A program made the position numbers and the translations under genes. The notes below the pieces were generated by a model. The model saw only the letters and a list, made by a program, of their open reading frames with translations, was not told the DNA's origin and did no database searches. This document shows positions 35,650-46,911 of a DNA stretch of 64,000 bases, in pieces. The stretch is from Seminavis robusta. Lineage: Eukaryota > Bacillariophyta > Bacillariophyceae > Naviculales > Naviculaceae. Location of the stretch: contig CAICTM010000261.1 in the NCBI GenBank assembly GCA_903772945.1, positions 19,386 through 83,385 of the forward strand, given 5' to 3'. Numbering within the stretch: the first letter of the stretch is position 1; every line of letters starts with the position of its first letter.

Positions 35650-36732
35650 ATGGTATCTCCTAGAAAGCGACGAGCCAAAGCCAAGAGCGCCCCTGTGGAG
35701 GAGAAGGAGGACGTTCCGTTTGAACCCGACGATGACGAAGAAGAAGAAGACGATTTCATTCCGGGTCAAGATGACGATGATGACGACGTTGGGGACGAGG
35801 AGGAGGAGGACGATGTCGCGGGCATTTTGGAAGGGCACTTGTATTACGACGACAAGGATGAAACATTGCACTACCAAGGGGACTCGTTTCATTTGAGCAC
35901 TCGTCTCAACAACAACAAAGATGAAATTTGGAATCCGCTGTGCGATCCACCGCCGTCGAGTAACATGGCAACCTACCAAATGAAGGGCACCATTCAACCT
36001 CCTGGGCACAGCAATAGTAGTAGTAAGGATGAAACACCCTCCAAATTGCCACTTCGAATATTCGACGTGACGTGGACCATTCAACACGATGGAGCACCAC
36101 TGCCGGGCCATGAAAAGAAGAATTGTCCCGGCAAGACGTGTTTTTCCGAAGACGATGACAGTGACGATGACGACGAGGAGGAGGAGGATGGCAAGAAGCA
36201 AAAGGCCACTCCTCACAAACGACCCGCACTGTTTTACGGTGTCGTGGGACGAGAAGTTGCCAGTACCGCCGAAAATGTTCTCATTACCTTTCAAGGAGGA
36301 TTTTATCCCCTTCCGACATCACAAAAAGGCAAAAAGGAAGAAGAAGAAGAAGAAAAGCCAGCAGCAGCCGACAAAACCAACAGTGTCCCACTCAATTGTC
36401 AATTCCAATACGTCTTGGCCGATACTACTACCGCAGCAACAACAACCACAACTGCTGCCGCTTCTCCAGCTGCAGCCGCCAAAGCTCCACCCGCGGCAGC
36501 AGCAGCCGCCAAAGCGCCCGACGACGAGGATGACGATGACGAAGCCGATGAAGCCATGGGATACGACGAATTGATTGCGCTTCATGAAGATGCCGGAATG
36601 AACGTCGAAGATTTAAAGAGGCGATATCAACAAAAAAACAAAAACAATGATGATGATGATGAACCATCCAATAAGAAATTCAAAGCAGCTCCCAAAGATG
36701 ACGACGACGATGATGACGATGTGGGATTCTGA
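35650..36732 (+). CDS. Acidic, probably nuclear hypothetical protein
   Basis: An intronless frame of 360 residues from the ATG in a CACCATGG context at 35650. The N-terminus is basic (PRKRRAKAKS) and looks like a nuclear localisation signal. It is followed by long Asp/Glu tracts. A middle part without low complexity (ETLHYQGDSFHLST, FDVTWTIQHDG, RPALFYGVVGREV, NVLITFQGGFYPL) looks like a beta-rich domain, interrupted by an acidic insert. A Lys/Glu stretch, an Ala/Thr/Pro linker, a short helical piece (GYDELIALHEDAGMNVEDLK) and an acidic tail end the protein. The layout recalls histone chaperones of the nucleoplasmin or FKBP type, but I cannot show homology. Confidence 0.75.
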   Translation: MVSPRKRRAKAKSAPVEEKEDVPFEPDDDEEEEDDFIPGQDDDDDDVGDEEEEDDVAGILEGHLYYDDKDETLHYQGDSFHLSTRLNNNKDEIWNPLCDPPPSSNMATYQMKGTIQPPGHSNSSSKDETPSKLPLRIFDVTWTIQHDGAPLPGHEKKNCPGKTCFSEDDDSDDDDEEEEDGKKQKATPHKRPALFYGVVGREVASTAENVLITFQGGFYPLPTSQKGKKEEEEEEKPAAADKTNSVPLNCQFQYVLADTTTAATTTTTAAASPAAAAKAPPAAAAAAKAPDDEDDDDEADEAMGYDELIALHEDAGMNVEDLKRRYQQKNKNNDDDDEPSNKKFKAAPKDDDDDDDDVGF

Positions 36733-37819
36733 ATGTTGATGTACTGATTGTATATCTATTCTGACGGGGGTTATAATAACATTGACTTGTATGTACCGGT
36801 ATGTATGTAATTGGATTCTGACTGCTACCACCAAAGCTCCAGAATACCATTATTATAGTAGATATGACACTTCTGAACTCACTCACTCAATCACTGACTA
36901 TCTGCCATGTTTCGAAGAGAATCGAATCATTCATTGAATCATGGTGCTGAGCTGGATAGTTAGATAGTTAGTTGTTGACAGCACTGTCAGATTTCAGCAA
37001 TGCCGAATGAATTGACGAGCAAGGACCCAGCAGTCCTTTCACTCGTCGTTGCTTTCTGTGGGTGACATATACATCTGCGGTCCAAAAAGCCTCCCTGGGA
37101 CGGTTCCTCCAACCTCATTGCCATACCGGGGAATGTCAAGAAGCGGCTTTCTTCTCTTGCAACGGTGGATTTCGGGACGCGAAGCATCATGTCCCCACGG
37201 TTGACCCATCTTTGCGCTGCATGAGGATCCTGGCTGGCCTAGCACCAAGAGTGACCTCCTATTCCCTGAGCTTGGCTCGCTGCTGGGATTACAGTACGAC
37301 GTACCAATCCAATATTCCCATCTCGTTGCATGCTGCCCGCTACTGCAGGTCTAGAGCAGTCAAGTTCAAATATGAATTGCAATAGAAGAGTCAGTCGAGT
37401 TGATCGGTTCTATTCAATCTCATTGTGGCTTGACCCAATCTTGCTAGCTCGATACCACCACGACTGTGACAATCGACTCTCCGATACGTATTTACTTGGG
37501 GCGGGACTTCCTTGAAAAGTTATGAAATATAAAGACTAAGTGGCTCTAGTAATAGTGGTAGTAGTATCATATTGCTCCAGTTGCCAGAATGTGCTTGCGT
37601 GCGTCCCTGTAGACCTCCCAAAGAAATACAGTTGTGCACGGAGGTTTGCAGCAAGAAGAAAGCAGTGATTGGCCAATAAGACGAAGGAAACACCAAGGAC
37701 AATAAGTAAGATAACAAGAGTAGGACGCTGACTGCTTGGTTGACTGGCTGATTGAATGTTTTCAATCCATGGCTGGTGTCTTGGGGGGTTGCTTGTTCCC
37801 TGTTAGCTGCTGCGGCTGT
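36733..37819. other. Intergenic region between the acidic protein and the SQAP-repeat protein
   Basis: Short open frames only. It contains the TACCGGTA palindrome at 36794. It ends at the 3' end of a minus-strand gene, so this is a convergent interval. Confidence 0.5.
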
Positions 37820-39664
37820 TCACAGTCCAAATTGGGATAAAAACTCTCCAGCGACTCCACCAAATATTGATTGGTTCTTCTTCTTGATATCCGAGCCACG
37901 TGGTAGATCACAGGGACGAACCGGTGGTGGCGTCGCTGATCTTTGGCTGCCTCCTGTGCATTCTGGAAGGGAGCCAGGTATTTTGAGGGTAACTGTCCAA
38001 GGAACAGACCTGGGTGTGGTCTCCTCGAGATCATTGCGCACGATTGACTTTGGTTGGGAATCAGGCATTACATCTTCGGTTGGCCCCTTCTCCTTTGGTG
38101 GTGCCATGGTTGCATCATCATTGAAACCTTCTGCGGGTGCACCTGGAGGATCTTTTCCGCGACCAAGTGGTTCTCGCTGGAGCTTTTTGGCTCGAGGACC
38201 CGTAGCAGTCGTCTTGGCGATCGATCTATTGGTAGCAATGGTGCTGTTGGAGCTTCTATTGCCAGCAGCGGTACTCCCTCTGGCAATCATACTCAACGAA
38301 GTTCTGGCAGATACGCTTGTGGTGCTCTTAGGCCCCAGGCTCTTAGTACTCTTGGGTCCCATGCTTTTGGAGCTCACTGGGGCTTGGCTTGCCACACTCT
38401 TGGGTCCGAGACTTTTGGTACTGGCTGGAGTCTGGCTTGCAGCAGCGGCGCTGTTGGCACCAATGCTTCTTGTGCTGATAGGAGCCTGGCTTGCAATGCT
38501 GTTAGCCGCAATGCTCTGGGTACTAGCTGGAGCCTGACTTGCCACACTGTTGGCACCAACACTCTTGGTGCTTGCGGCAGCCTGACTTGCAACGCTGGCG
38601 GCCCCAATGCTCTTGGTACTGGCGGGTGCTTGGCTTGCCCCCCCACCATTGGGGCCAAGGCTCTTGGTGCTGATCGGAGCCTGACTTGCAGCGCTGTCAG
38701 CAACAATGCTCTTATTGCTAGCTGGAGCTTGACTCGTACCGAGACTTTTTTCACTAACTGGCGGCTGACTGGATACACTCTTGGCACTTTTGCTCTTGGA
38801 GGCTTTTGCAGGAGGACTCTTTGAAGAAGAGTTCTTGGTACTGGCACTCCTGGGGCTGGATGCACCGGGGTCAAGTTTCTTCTGCGCACCCTTCTTTTTG
38901 GCTCTTGCTGCTCTTTTCTTTGCCGCTTGCTCCTTTTTCTCCTTCTTTATCACTGCAGTTTCTTCCGGTTCCAATCGAACCGACTCTGACTGTCTCTCAT
39001 CTAAATCTTGGATCTGTTGACTCTGCTCATGTGCTGGCGGTTGTCTATATTCCATCTTTGTGGCCGGTACCGCCATTAAGTTTTGTGCATTCTTCTTGCG
39101 CCTTTCCTTGCCGGAAGCGCTCGGGAATTTTTGTTCTCTGGACACAGTTTTTTGTGCCCATTCTTGGGACGCTGCCCTGATTGTTGCCACAGTCATGGAC
39201 ACAGGGTCAATAGGTTGTTGGTTCGTAGCTGGCTCTTGCACCTTCATATTGACAGTTTTTGCCAATGCTTCCACCGAAATCAATGCTTCCGTGATGGCTG
39301 GTTCAGTGAAGTGTTTTCCTTCTTTCCAGGCAGTTGTCAGCACCTTTTCTGACCCTTTGACTGACTTATCAACTGCGGTCCAGGCACCGTGCACAAAGGA
39401 CGAATACCAAGGTTTCGGGCTGACTGTCTCTGGTAGTTGATATTCCAGCGAGTAGCTGGTTGGGCTTGCAACAATTCCAGAAGGGGCTCCTCCTACTGTT
39501 TCGATGTCAGTGTAAACTGTTGTTTCGGGGTCGGTGTACAGAGTTGTTTCGGGGTCAGTGTACAGAGTCGATTCTGGGTCAGTGCCTAAGGTAGTATCGT
39601 CCTGGTTGGATTCTTCTTTTGTATTGACGTATTGAATCGCTTTGCTCCTCTTACGCATCAGCAA
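37820..39664 (-). CDS. Ser/Ala/Gln/Pro-repeat, lysine-rich hypothetical protein
   Basis: An intronless frame of 614 residues. Near the N-terminus TDPE-T/S-TLY repeats three to four times. A helical middle part follows, then a Lys/Ala-rich block (EKKEQAAKKRAARAKKKGAQ). After that come about ten to thirteen copies of a unit of 13-16 residues of the form SQAPxSTKSIGxNSxA. A Pro/Arg-rich C-terminal third ends the protein. No signal peptide or membrane helix is apparent. The repeat positions spread Ser and Thr evenly, so heavy phosphorylation is possible. Function is unknown. The N-terminal repeats and the central array are of independent origin. Confidence 0.75.
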   Translation of the reverse strand: MLMRKRSKAIQYVNTKEESNQDDTTLGTDPESTLYTDPETTLYTDPETTVYTDIETVGGAPSGIVASPTSYSLEYQLPETVSPKPWYSSFVHGAWTAVDKSVKGSEKVLTTAWKEGKHFTEPAITEALISVEALAKTVNMKVQEPATNQQPIDPVSMTVATIRAASQEWAQKTVSREQKFPSASGKERRKKNAQNLMAVPATKMEYRQPPAHEQSQQIQDLDERQSESVRLEPEETAVIKKEKKEQAAKKRAARAKKKGAQKKLDPGASSPRSASTKNSSSKSPPAKASKSKSAKSVSSQPPVSEKSLGTSQAPASNKSIVADSAASQAPISTKSLGPNGGGASQAPASTKSIGAASVASQAAASTKSVGANSVASQAPASTQSIAANSIASQAPISTRSIGANSAAAASQTPASTKSLGPKSVASQAPVSSKSMGPKSTKSLGPKSTTSVSARTSLSMIARGSTAAGNRSSNSTIATNRSIAKTTATGPRAKKLQREPLGRGKDPPGAPAEGFNDDATMAPPKEKGPTEDVMPDSQPKSIVRNDLEETTPRSVPWTVTLKIPGSLPECTGGSQRSATPPPVRPCDLPRGSDIKKKNQSIFGGVAGEFLSQFGL

Positions 39665-40410
39665 CGGAATCCTTCAAGCAGTTGAGCTTGCTAGCCCTGG
39701 GGTAAGCTTCTGGCAAAATAAAGACGCTATCCTCAGTTCAATTGATTGGTTCCCAGCGCTGTCTTGGAGTGGCTTGTATGTGTTGATGTGTTGATGAGGT
39801 GGTCTGCCCAACAAGGCGCCACAGTGTATGCAGTGAAACCGTTTGGATAACGGAATACCCATGGCAACATATGAAAGCCTTCAAAACGGTGGCTATGGTC
39901 CCACCCCGACTGGCTTGTAGGCGATTCCGTGTCATGGTGCTTAGCACAAATCCACTTGCTGGCTCTTTCAACGCCAAACACTTAGGTCCGTATCCGGAAT
40001 ACATAGCGGATCTGCGATCGTTTAGTTCCGACTGTCACTCTTGGCAAAAAATGAGGCTAGTTTCATGATGCGGAGCTGTTGTCTCTCCGCTACTCAAAGA
40101 TATAAAGGGATACTGTAACCTATCCCAGGTCCAACTTCTACTCACACCAAAAGCAGCTGGTAGATCTGCTTGGGCACCGGTGGACTTGGAGACTCGACCC
40201 TGGCTCTGGAATGACATCAACCAAAGTCGCGTTGGGTTTCTTTGGCTAGCTAGTCTACCATGAGCTAGATAGCAGTGGAAATGGAGAGGAAGCAGCTGCC
40301 TGGTGCCTTAGTCTAGCAAGTTATAACAATAATTACTTTTAGTGAATAATTAAAGATCTACGGTACAAGACAGTCCACCAATCAGACAGCCTATCGAATT
40401 TAGCCACCGT
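39665..40410. other. Intergenic region upstream of the SQAP-repeat gene
   Basis: No supported gene; small frames at 39674-40220 have no recognisable protein character. It contains the promoter side of the SQAP-repeat gene and the 3' side of the glycosyltransferase gene. Confidence 0.5.
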
Positions 40411-41715
40411 TCAGGCGAGCGCAACGATGGCAATTGGCACCGCTGCACCCGCCAAGAATAGGGGCAGCAATGGGAGGCGTCTGTTCTTGTTGACTAAGTG
40501 CTCACCACTGGCGACTTGCTCGATTAAGTCAGCTGCTTGTTGTGCCGCATTGTTGGAATTCAAGGCTGCTGCAAGATCTTTGCTAGCTTTCGCGAAAACA
40601 TCAAGCTTCCCAAGCATATTCTTCAATGCATCCCCAAGCATTCCTTTTCGTGCAATGAGACCTACTCCCGCCCTCACCAGCCGCGTAGCATTGGCTGGTT
40701 GGTCCGCAAATTGAGGGTAGCACACCATGGGAACGCCTGAAACAAGGGCTTCATAGACTGAATTCGAGCCACAGTGAGTGACGAATACACCAATCTTTCC
40801 AGTCTTGAACAGGGACACTTGGGGAAAGAAGGATTCCACTCTCCAATTCTGTGGAGGCGGCTGAGTGATCAACGAAGATTGATGCTGCTTTGGCAGACTC
40901 CATAGAACTGAAACAGAGTTTCCAAGCGCCAAAAAGTCAGCCTCAAGCTTTTGAATGGTTTCCTCGTTGTACTTGTACATGGTCCCAAAAGCAACGTAAA
41001 CAATGGGTTTGTCCTTTTGAGCTTCCAGCCAGGAGTTCAGGTCTGGTTCTATTGGATCAGCAACCGTTGGAATAGAGGGTCCCACCATATGAAAGAGTGG
41101 AGCTTCGGGCAGGTCGGGGAACTCAATGAGGGGCGTAGTACAGCCAATCATGGGACGTGGCATGTAGGGACTAGGATACAAGTCCTGCTCCGGCAAAACT
41201 GGAAGTCCCCTCTTGAACCTTCCCCAGGATCGAAAACACCAAAGGACTCGAGCCAAGATTGGCTCCACTTGCCACATGAAGGCACACCAGAGCTTCCACT
41301 TCAAAGTGTTCTGATCCTCCAATGTTGCAGCCCAACGGTTCACTGAGCGAGGATTTGGAAACACTCCAATGCTCGGCACACCCAAGGCATCTGCCGCATC
41401 TGCTGCCTCCACGGCAAAGAATTCGTAAACCATGACGGATGGCAGGGTAGCTTGACCTTCGTAGTAAGACTTGACGCAGTCAAAGATGATGCCGCTCCAA
41501 CTTTTATTGTCGTCGTTTTGGCAGTCATAGGTCACGGATATCACTTCTTTTGCGCCACTGCTTTCAATCTTTTGACGGTATTTCGGGTGGGCTTCATGAA
41601 AGACGGTGACAGAGTGGCCCCGCTTTATCAGTTCAGCAGCGTATGGTAGCAGAGGATTGAGGTGTCCCACCATGGGCACCGAGCAAAAGGCAATGTTCAA
41701 TTTGGTTTCAACCAT
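40411..41715 (-). CDS. UDP-glycosyltransferase (GT1 family)
   Basis: An intronless frame of 434 residues, within the family's usual length. The N-terminal acceptor half opens with AFCSVPMVGHLNPLLPYA, containing the conserved GH(L/V)NP motif with the expected catalytic His. The C-terminal donor half has PIVYVAFGTM, the VESFFPQVSLF region and the nucleotide-sugar motif FVTHCGSNSVYEALVSGVPM...PQFADQPANA. The Asp-Gln that usually contacts the sugar is present. The pattern is closer to bacterial macrolide-type GT1 enzymes than to plant ones, but transfer is not proven. The last ~20 residues are hydrophobic (LLPLFLAGAAVPIAIVALA) after a basic stretch, so it may be tail-anchored to a membrane. The acceptor is unknown. 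Confidence 0.92.
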   Translation of the reverse strand: MVETKLNIAFCSVPMVGHLNPLLPYAAELIKRGHSVTVFHEAHPKYRQKIESSGAKEVISVTYDCQNDDNKSWSGIIFDCVKSYYEGQATLPSVMVYEFFAVEAADAADALGVPSIGVFPNPRSVNRWAATLEDQNTLKWKLWCAFMWQVEPILARVLWCFRSWGRFKRGLPVLPEQDLYPSPYMPRPMIGCTTPLIEFPDLPEAPLFHMVGPSIPTVADPIEPDLNSWLEAQKDKPIVYVAFGTMYKYNEETIQKLEADFLALGNSVSVLWSLPKQHQSSLITQPPPQNWRVESFFPQVSLFKTGKIGVFVTHCGSNSVYEALVSGVPMVCYPQFADQPANATRLVRAGVGLIARKGMLGDALKNMLGKLDVFAKASKDLAAALNSNNAAQQAADLIEQVASGEHLVNKNRRLPLLPLFLAGAAVPIAIVALA

Positions 41716-42564
41716 TGTTTACAACAATGTCGAACAGTAGTTCAGTGTGGGTTGTGGGAAAGTGGTTGAAAGTATCCTGTCGGGAAAAGTGAGCAAAATC
41801 AAGAGAAAAGTGAGGCCGTGGATCTTTTGGCAAGATTGCCCGAACGAGTCGTGATTGTTGATCCTCAGTGATCGGCGAGAGGCACAAGTGGGGAACGTGT
41901 GGAGCAGCAGCTCTGAAAAAGGGAGTTCCTTCGCGATCGGAGACAATACCAAACGCTAGTACATGTAGCAACATGACATTGACAACAGTGGCAGAGGACT
42001 GACTACCAAGGGTGGCATCACGGTGGCAACCACGAAGAGTGCGGAGGAAAACTGCCTCAATTTTTTTAAAGCCAGCAATACCGGTTTTGTGAACAGTTCC
42101 GGGGCTGGGAGCTTTCCACCCTTAGCCAAAACCCAGCCAACTTCGTTCAGGACCAACACCCAGGCCTATCTCTGGGACTCACAGTCGTACGCGTAGCTAA
42201 ACTTTGCCCAGCATGACGATGATGGACTACTAGTACCGGTAGCTCGAAAGAGAACAATGTTTTCAAAAGCTGCTGAGGACCCAATACCGCTCCTACGGTT
42301 TCGGTAACGGTACGTAGACTCACTTCAACGGCAAAGAAAACGAGATTTGCTCACCAAAAGAGTCCACGTTGACCAAGAGGAACCTTGGCATGGTACATAA
42401 AGAGGACCGGACTCCGCAGATAGCTTCCCTGCTCTAGCTAGTAGACCCCGGTTTCTAAAGATGATACGTAGCGAGTTACATATTTTCTGTTCCTATTCTA
42501 GATGTTCTGGTCTTCACCATTCACTGACATGAATAAGGCAGCTCCACCGGACACCCTCCGTCTC
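41716..42564. other. Intergenic region between the glycosyltransferase and guanylate cyclase genes
   Basis: It spans the upstream side of the glycosyltransferase and the downstream side of the cyclase. No gene is supported. A TACCGGTA palindrome lies at 42234. Confidence 0.5.
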
Positions 42565-45500
42565 TTAGTCACGGTTGACCCAGTACGTGTGCATCATACC
42601 TTTGCCCTTGACGTTGATCATACCGCGAGATGTAACGGAGACACCAGGCTTTTGAACTTGGAGGAGCTTGGCAGTCGCGGAGGAACAATTGATTCTGCCC
42701 GGCTCCGAGTTGCTCTCCATCCGACTGGCCGTGTTGACTGTTGAGGGCAGAATCGAGACGTGAGCGGCAGGCTGTAACATCATTGTGAAATTTGGTACTG
42801 TGCAGGCAATTCATTTTCTCACCGGTATCTCCAAAAAGACAATACCTCGGATTGAGGGAGCCCACCACATCCGACACAACGGGGCCACAGTGCAATCCAA
42901 CTCGAAGGCTGAGTACGCCCTTTTCAGGATTGTCCTCGTCAATCAAGGTGTCGTTTGCAGCTTCAAGAGCATCTGCAGCGAATTCGGCGATGCGTTTGAC
43001 ATGATCATCGGGTTGATCCTTTACCAGATTGGTCACAGCCATGTAGGCGTCACCCTGCGGAAGGAAAGAAACACACAGTGAGATCGTCTCGATTGAGCAG
43101 CACACCGTTCCAGCGAAAGCCCAGTCCAACGTACAATAGTCTCCACCTTGAACACTTCATGTTTTTCCTGCGAACAAGCGCAACATACATGTAAAAGAGC
43201 CAAAAGGGATTTGTCAGATCTTGCCAGCGCACTATTCCAAGCAAAGATCGGATCTCACGCACCGCAACCTTGTCGAGCTTATTGTAAAGGCGACCAAGCA
43301 TCTTGGCAACCTTTCGTGGTTCCAGTTGCCCAGAAATATCGGTAAACCCAACTATGTCTGAAAAGAAGATTGTAACAATGTCGTGATGTTCCGGTTCGAT
43401 AGGTTCGTTGTTCTTCAGCTTTTTTGCAATATGCGCAGGGAAGATATCGTCGAGTGAGATAGATGTCGTTGGAACACTGTTCATGTGAACTCTGCTTTGC
43501 CTTGCCAGGAACATCTTCTTTGCATCAATCCTCTTGATACGCTTGTCCAGCTCTTCAAAGCTTGGACGTTCCGCAGGATCGGCGACCAGACAGTCACTCA
43601 TAACTGATGTGATATGTGGCGGGCTGTCCTTTGGTGCCGGTGGACGTTTGTTGACACTTTTGTCACACACAAGCTTTAATACTTCAACAGGATCCTCTCC
43701 GTCATAGGGCTCCTTGCGCGCGAACGCCTCAAACAAAACAATGCCGAAAGCATACACATCCGACTCTTCAGTGTTGGAACCACCCTGAAGGATCTCAGGC
43801 GCCATCCAGAAAGGAGTTCCTTTGGGAGTGACGACGAAGATTGCAAAGCCATGTTAGGCAAGCACGACACATCATGGAAACCCAAATTAGAGATCATCCA
43901 TGAAGCACCACTTACCAATCGCTCCAGCTCCAGCTCTACTTGACAACCCAAAGTCTGAAAAGCAGTATGGATTGAGAAAGAGCAAGTAAGTGCTGTCACT
44001 CAAGACGTGAACAGAAGACTCACCAGCAACCTTGGCTCGGAACCTGTTGTCCACCAAGATGTTCGCGGCTTTGAGATCACAATGGATCACCGGTGGCTTG
44101 CAGGCATGCAAGAAACGCACTCCCTGGGCAATATCGCCCACCATTTGCAGAAGCATTGGTCCTTCCAACACCATGGTATTATTGTGGAGAATGTCATAAA
44201 GTGAACCGTGCTGCATATACTCCATAACGAGCATTGGGTCGCCCGATGAGTTCATGTACGCACCAACCGCTGTTGTGATACTGAAGTCGCAGAGAAGGAA
44301 GCCATGGGATCAGGATAAGCACAATGTTGCACCACAAACAAGCAAAGAATGAGATTGTCCTCTCGCACCATTGATGTCTCAGGCTAGAAATCAGCCTCAT
44401 TTCATTTTTGAAGTCTTTCCGGATTTGTCGACTCGTCATCGCCTTGTTTCCTTGACTGGTACCACCAGAAACTCTAGTGATAGATCTGGTGATCTCTTTG
44501 GTACGTTCTGTACCTCCGCTGCGTGTACCCATGGAATCCTCCTTTTTGTGTTCCGTAGCAGGGATTGCCGATTCTTCGTCGACTTGAAACCACTTTTCAA
44601 AATCTGGGCTCGACATTGTTCCCGTTTGGTTGACCTGGTTTTCTTTGACATGAGCGACACGCTTCACGGCGACTTCCGAACCGCGGTATTCCGCCAGCAA
44701 CACCACACCAAATCGTCCACGTCCCACAATTTGGGGTGGATCTTCAAACTTGATTTCGTCCTTTTCAATCTTCCAAACTTGATCATTCTTGCGCTGCTTT
44801 TCTCGAACGACAAAGAAAACGGCTCCAACAATGACTGCCAAAATGGCAACGACAATCGCCACGATAGGTCCGGCTCCAATGCTGCTTCCTGATGCCGCGT
44901 CCTCCGAGTACACACCCAGATTTCGTTGATACACTTCCAAAAGTGGTGGCGAATGGGTTCGATCATACAAGTTGATAATCTTCTTCCATCGATTACGAAC
45001 CTCCAACTCGGCTTCCCAGCGATCATAATCGGTCAGTAGCAAATCGTCTCCGACCAGTCCCTGGAGCCGTTTGGCTTCCACTTTTCCCAAGTGGTCTCGA
45101 AAGACGGCATTCATGGCGGCTTGAAAGTCTGCACTACCCGGAATACGCATATCCAAGGCGACATTGGGGTCATTCAATTGGTTCTTGATGGTATCAATGT
45201 ACTCTTTGGTCATTTCTTCCGGCAAACCTCGGTCCGTCCAGTCGACCAGACGGGTATGACTGTTGCGGAAGGGATCGACAATGATAAAGGGCGCCCCCAC
45301 TGTCACATTGGGAATGGTATCATCCACAGAGGTGGCAGGACTGGAAATGTATCCAAAGAATTCGGCACAGGCTCTCTTCTTGTCGGGAGTGGTGTAGTTG
45401 CTGCAGGCTCCGGCCCATCCGGTGAACGCCGCATAGGGAGCGGAATTGATGCAGTCAGTGTCAGTTTCGTGTCCCTTGTACACGGCATTGTTACACGAAC

Positions 45501-46832
45501 AGGTCGTGTCGGTACAATCCTTGAGCATTTGCGTCTCTCGGTCCAAGTAGACTTTGGATCCAGGTGTGGGCGCGGTTCCAAGATAGCCCGCAATGTAGGA
45601 CGTGGGTGGAGCCTTGGCACCCTCGGTGAAGGAATCACCCCACATGTAAGTCATGGCACAACGGCCTTCATTCATCTTGTCGAGATTAATGTCCTTGAAG
45701 GACCCGGTGTACTCCGTTTCCGCTCCATAGGCGAACTGTTCTTCCATGAACTGCAGAGTCTTGACAAAGGCTTCACCCAAGAGGGGCTCCATGGTAACTG
45801 GGTCAAATAGATTTCCCGACCTGGTTCCAGCATTCTGTGTCATGGACGATAGGACGAGAAAGACCCAGAACTCGGTACGCTCCAACTTTCCAACGCAGCT
45901 TCCCGTGATTTCCACTTGCTGAGTGGCGTTTCCAGGAAGGGGTTCCACTTTGCCATGAAAGAACTTGGCCAGTTCCGTGTACTCTTCCCAGGTGGCCGGG
46001 GGTGTCTTGTTGTACTTGTCGAACAAGTCTCTTCGGTAGTAGAGCGAATGGACATCTCCATCAATGGGCATTCCCACAATCTTTCGATCATACACGGCAC
46101 CATTCTCTCGCGCAAAGAGAAAGATATCATTCCAGTTCAAGTCAAAGCCTCCCATGGATCCAATGGCACCCTCTCGGATCAGAGGTGTTAGGTCATGAAG
46201 TCCTTCCAGCAAGTCGAGATCTCCGTACAGATGAGGACCCAACGTGTACCCGTCGTGCAATCCTGTCTGTGTCTTGGCTTCGCTCAGAATCTCCGCATGG
46301 AATTCATCTCGAGTGAGTGGAGCCGTCACGCACTTTACGGAGAAACAGAAACGCAAAAAGGTGAGCAGAGGCATGGCACAATCTCCGTCATTCATGTACA
46401 TGTATTTGGCTACAATACCTGAATGTTCACTCGGATCCCCGACATGGCTTCAAACTCGGCGGTACGCCTCTCGAGCCGAAGGCAGTTGAGTTCCCATGTA
46501 AGAATGTTCAGCGTGGTCGCAACGGTGCCGTCGTCGTCCTTGATGCAGGCATCCTCACACTGACATTGGCAGGAGTGAGTCTCCGCACTGCAGGTGGGAA
46601 GCACGTCCGTGAAGTTGGACATGGTCGAATGAATACCAGTCTCTGTGAAGAAGCAATAATTTTTGGAAAAAGGTTGCGGCGCAATTATTATTTTGTTGCC
46701 CTGAGATTGTGAGAAGAAGCACACGGATCGTGGTAAGCTACGGTACGGTGGTAAGCTGGTACTGGTACTGCTGGTACACGTGAGCAGGAGTAGCAAAAGC
46801 CTGAAACTAGAAGAACGATAAAAGACAGACAC
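42565..46832 (-). CDS. Receptor guanylate cyclase: solute-binding domain, TM helix, kinase, class III cyclase
   Basis: Eight exons on the minus strand (46832-46419, 46332-44369, 44280-44024, 43954-43916, 43819-43263, 43167-43135, 43054-42823, 42737-42565) sum to 3669 nt, 1222 residues, in one frame. A signal-like N-terminus and Cys-rich spacer precede a family-1 extracellular solute-binding domain (about residues 90-560: LNILTWELN, VGMPIDGDVHSLYYRRDLFD, PPATWEEYTELAKFF, GRCAMTYMWGDSF). One transmembrane helix (about 628-650) follows. The kinase domain has GRGRFGVV, AVKRV, HCDLKAANILVD, DFGLS and WMAPEIL. The cyclase has FFSDIVGFT and VETIGDAYM metal-site regions and RYCLFGDTVNTASRME. The Glu and Cys in these motifs fit GTP rather than ATP specificity. 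Predicted role: a surface sensor of a small solute, perhaps a sugar, producing cGMP. The exact start is uncertain. Confidence 0.9.
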
Positions 46833-46911
46833 CTTTCCTCTCTGTTGCGTCTGGTCAAGCTGGTGTGCACCAACAGCCTGGACCTCTGTGGAATTCAGAG
46901 TCGTGCTTCGG

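Noticed and set aside
36087-36834. Antisense and alternative frames in the acidic nuclear-type gene
   Set aside because: Asp/Glu codon runs (GAY, GAR) give long open frames in other phases; the 35650 frame alone has folded-domain character.
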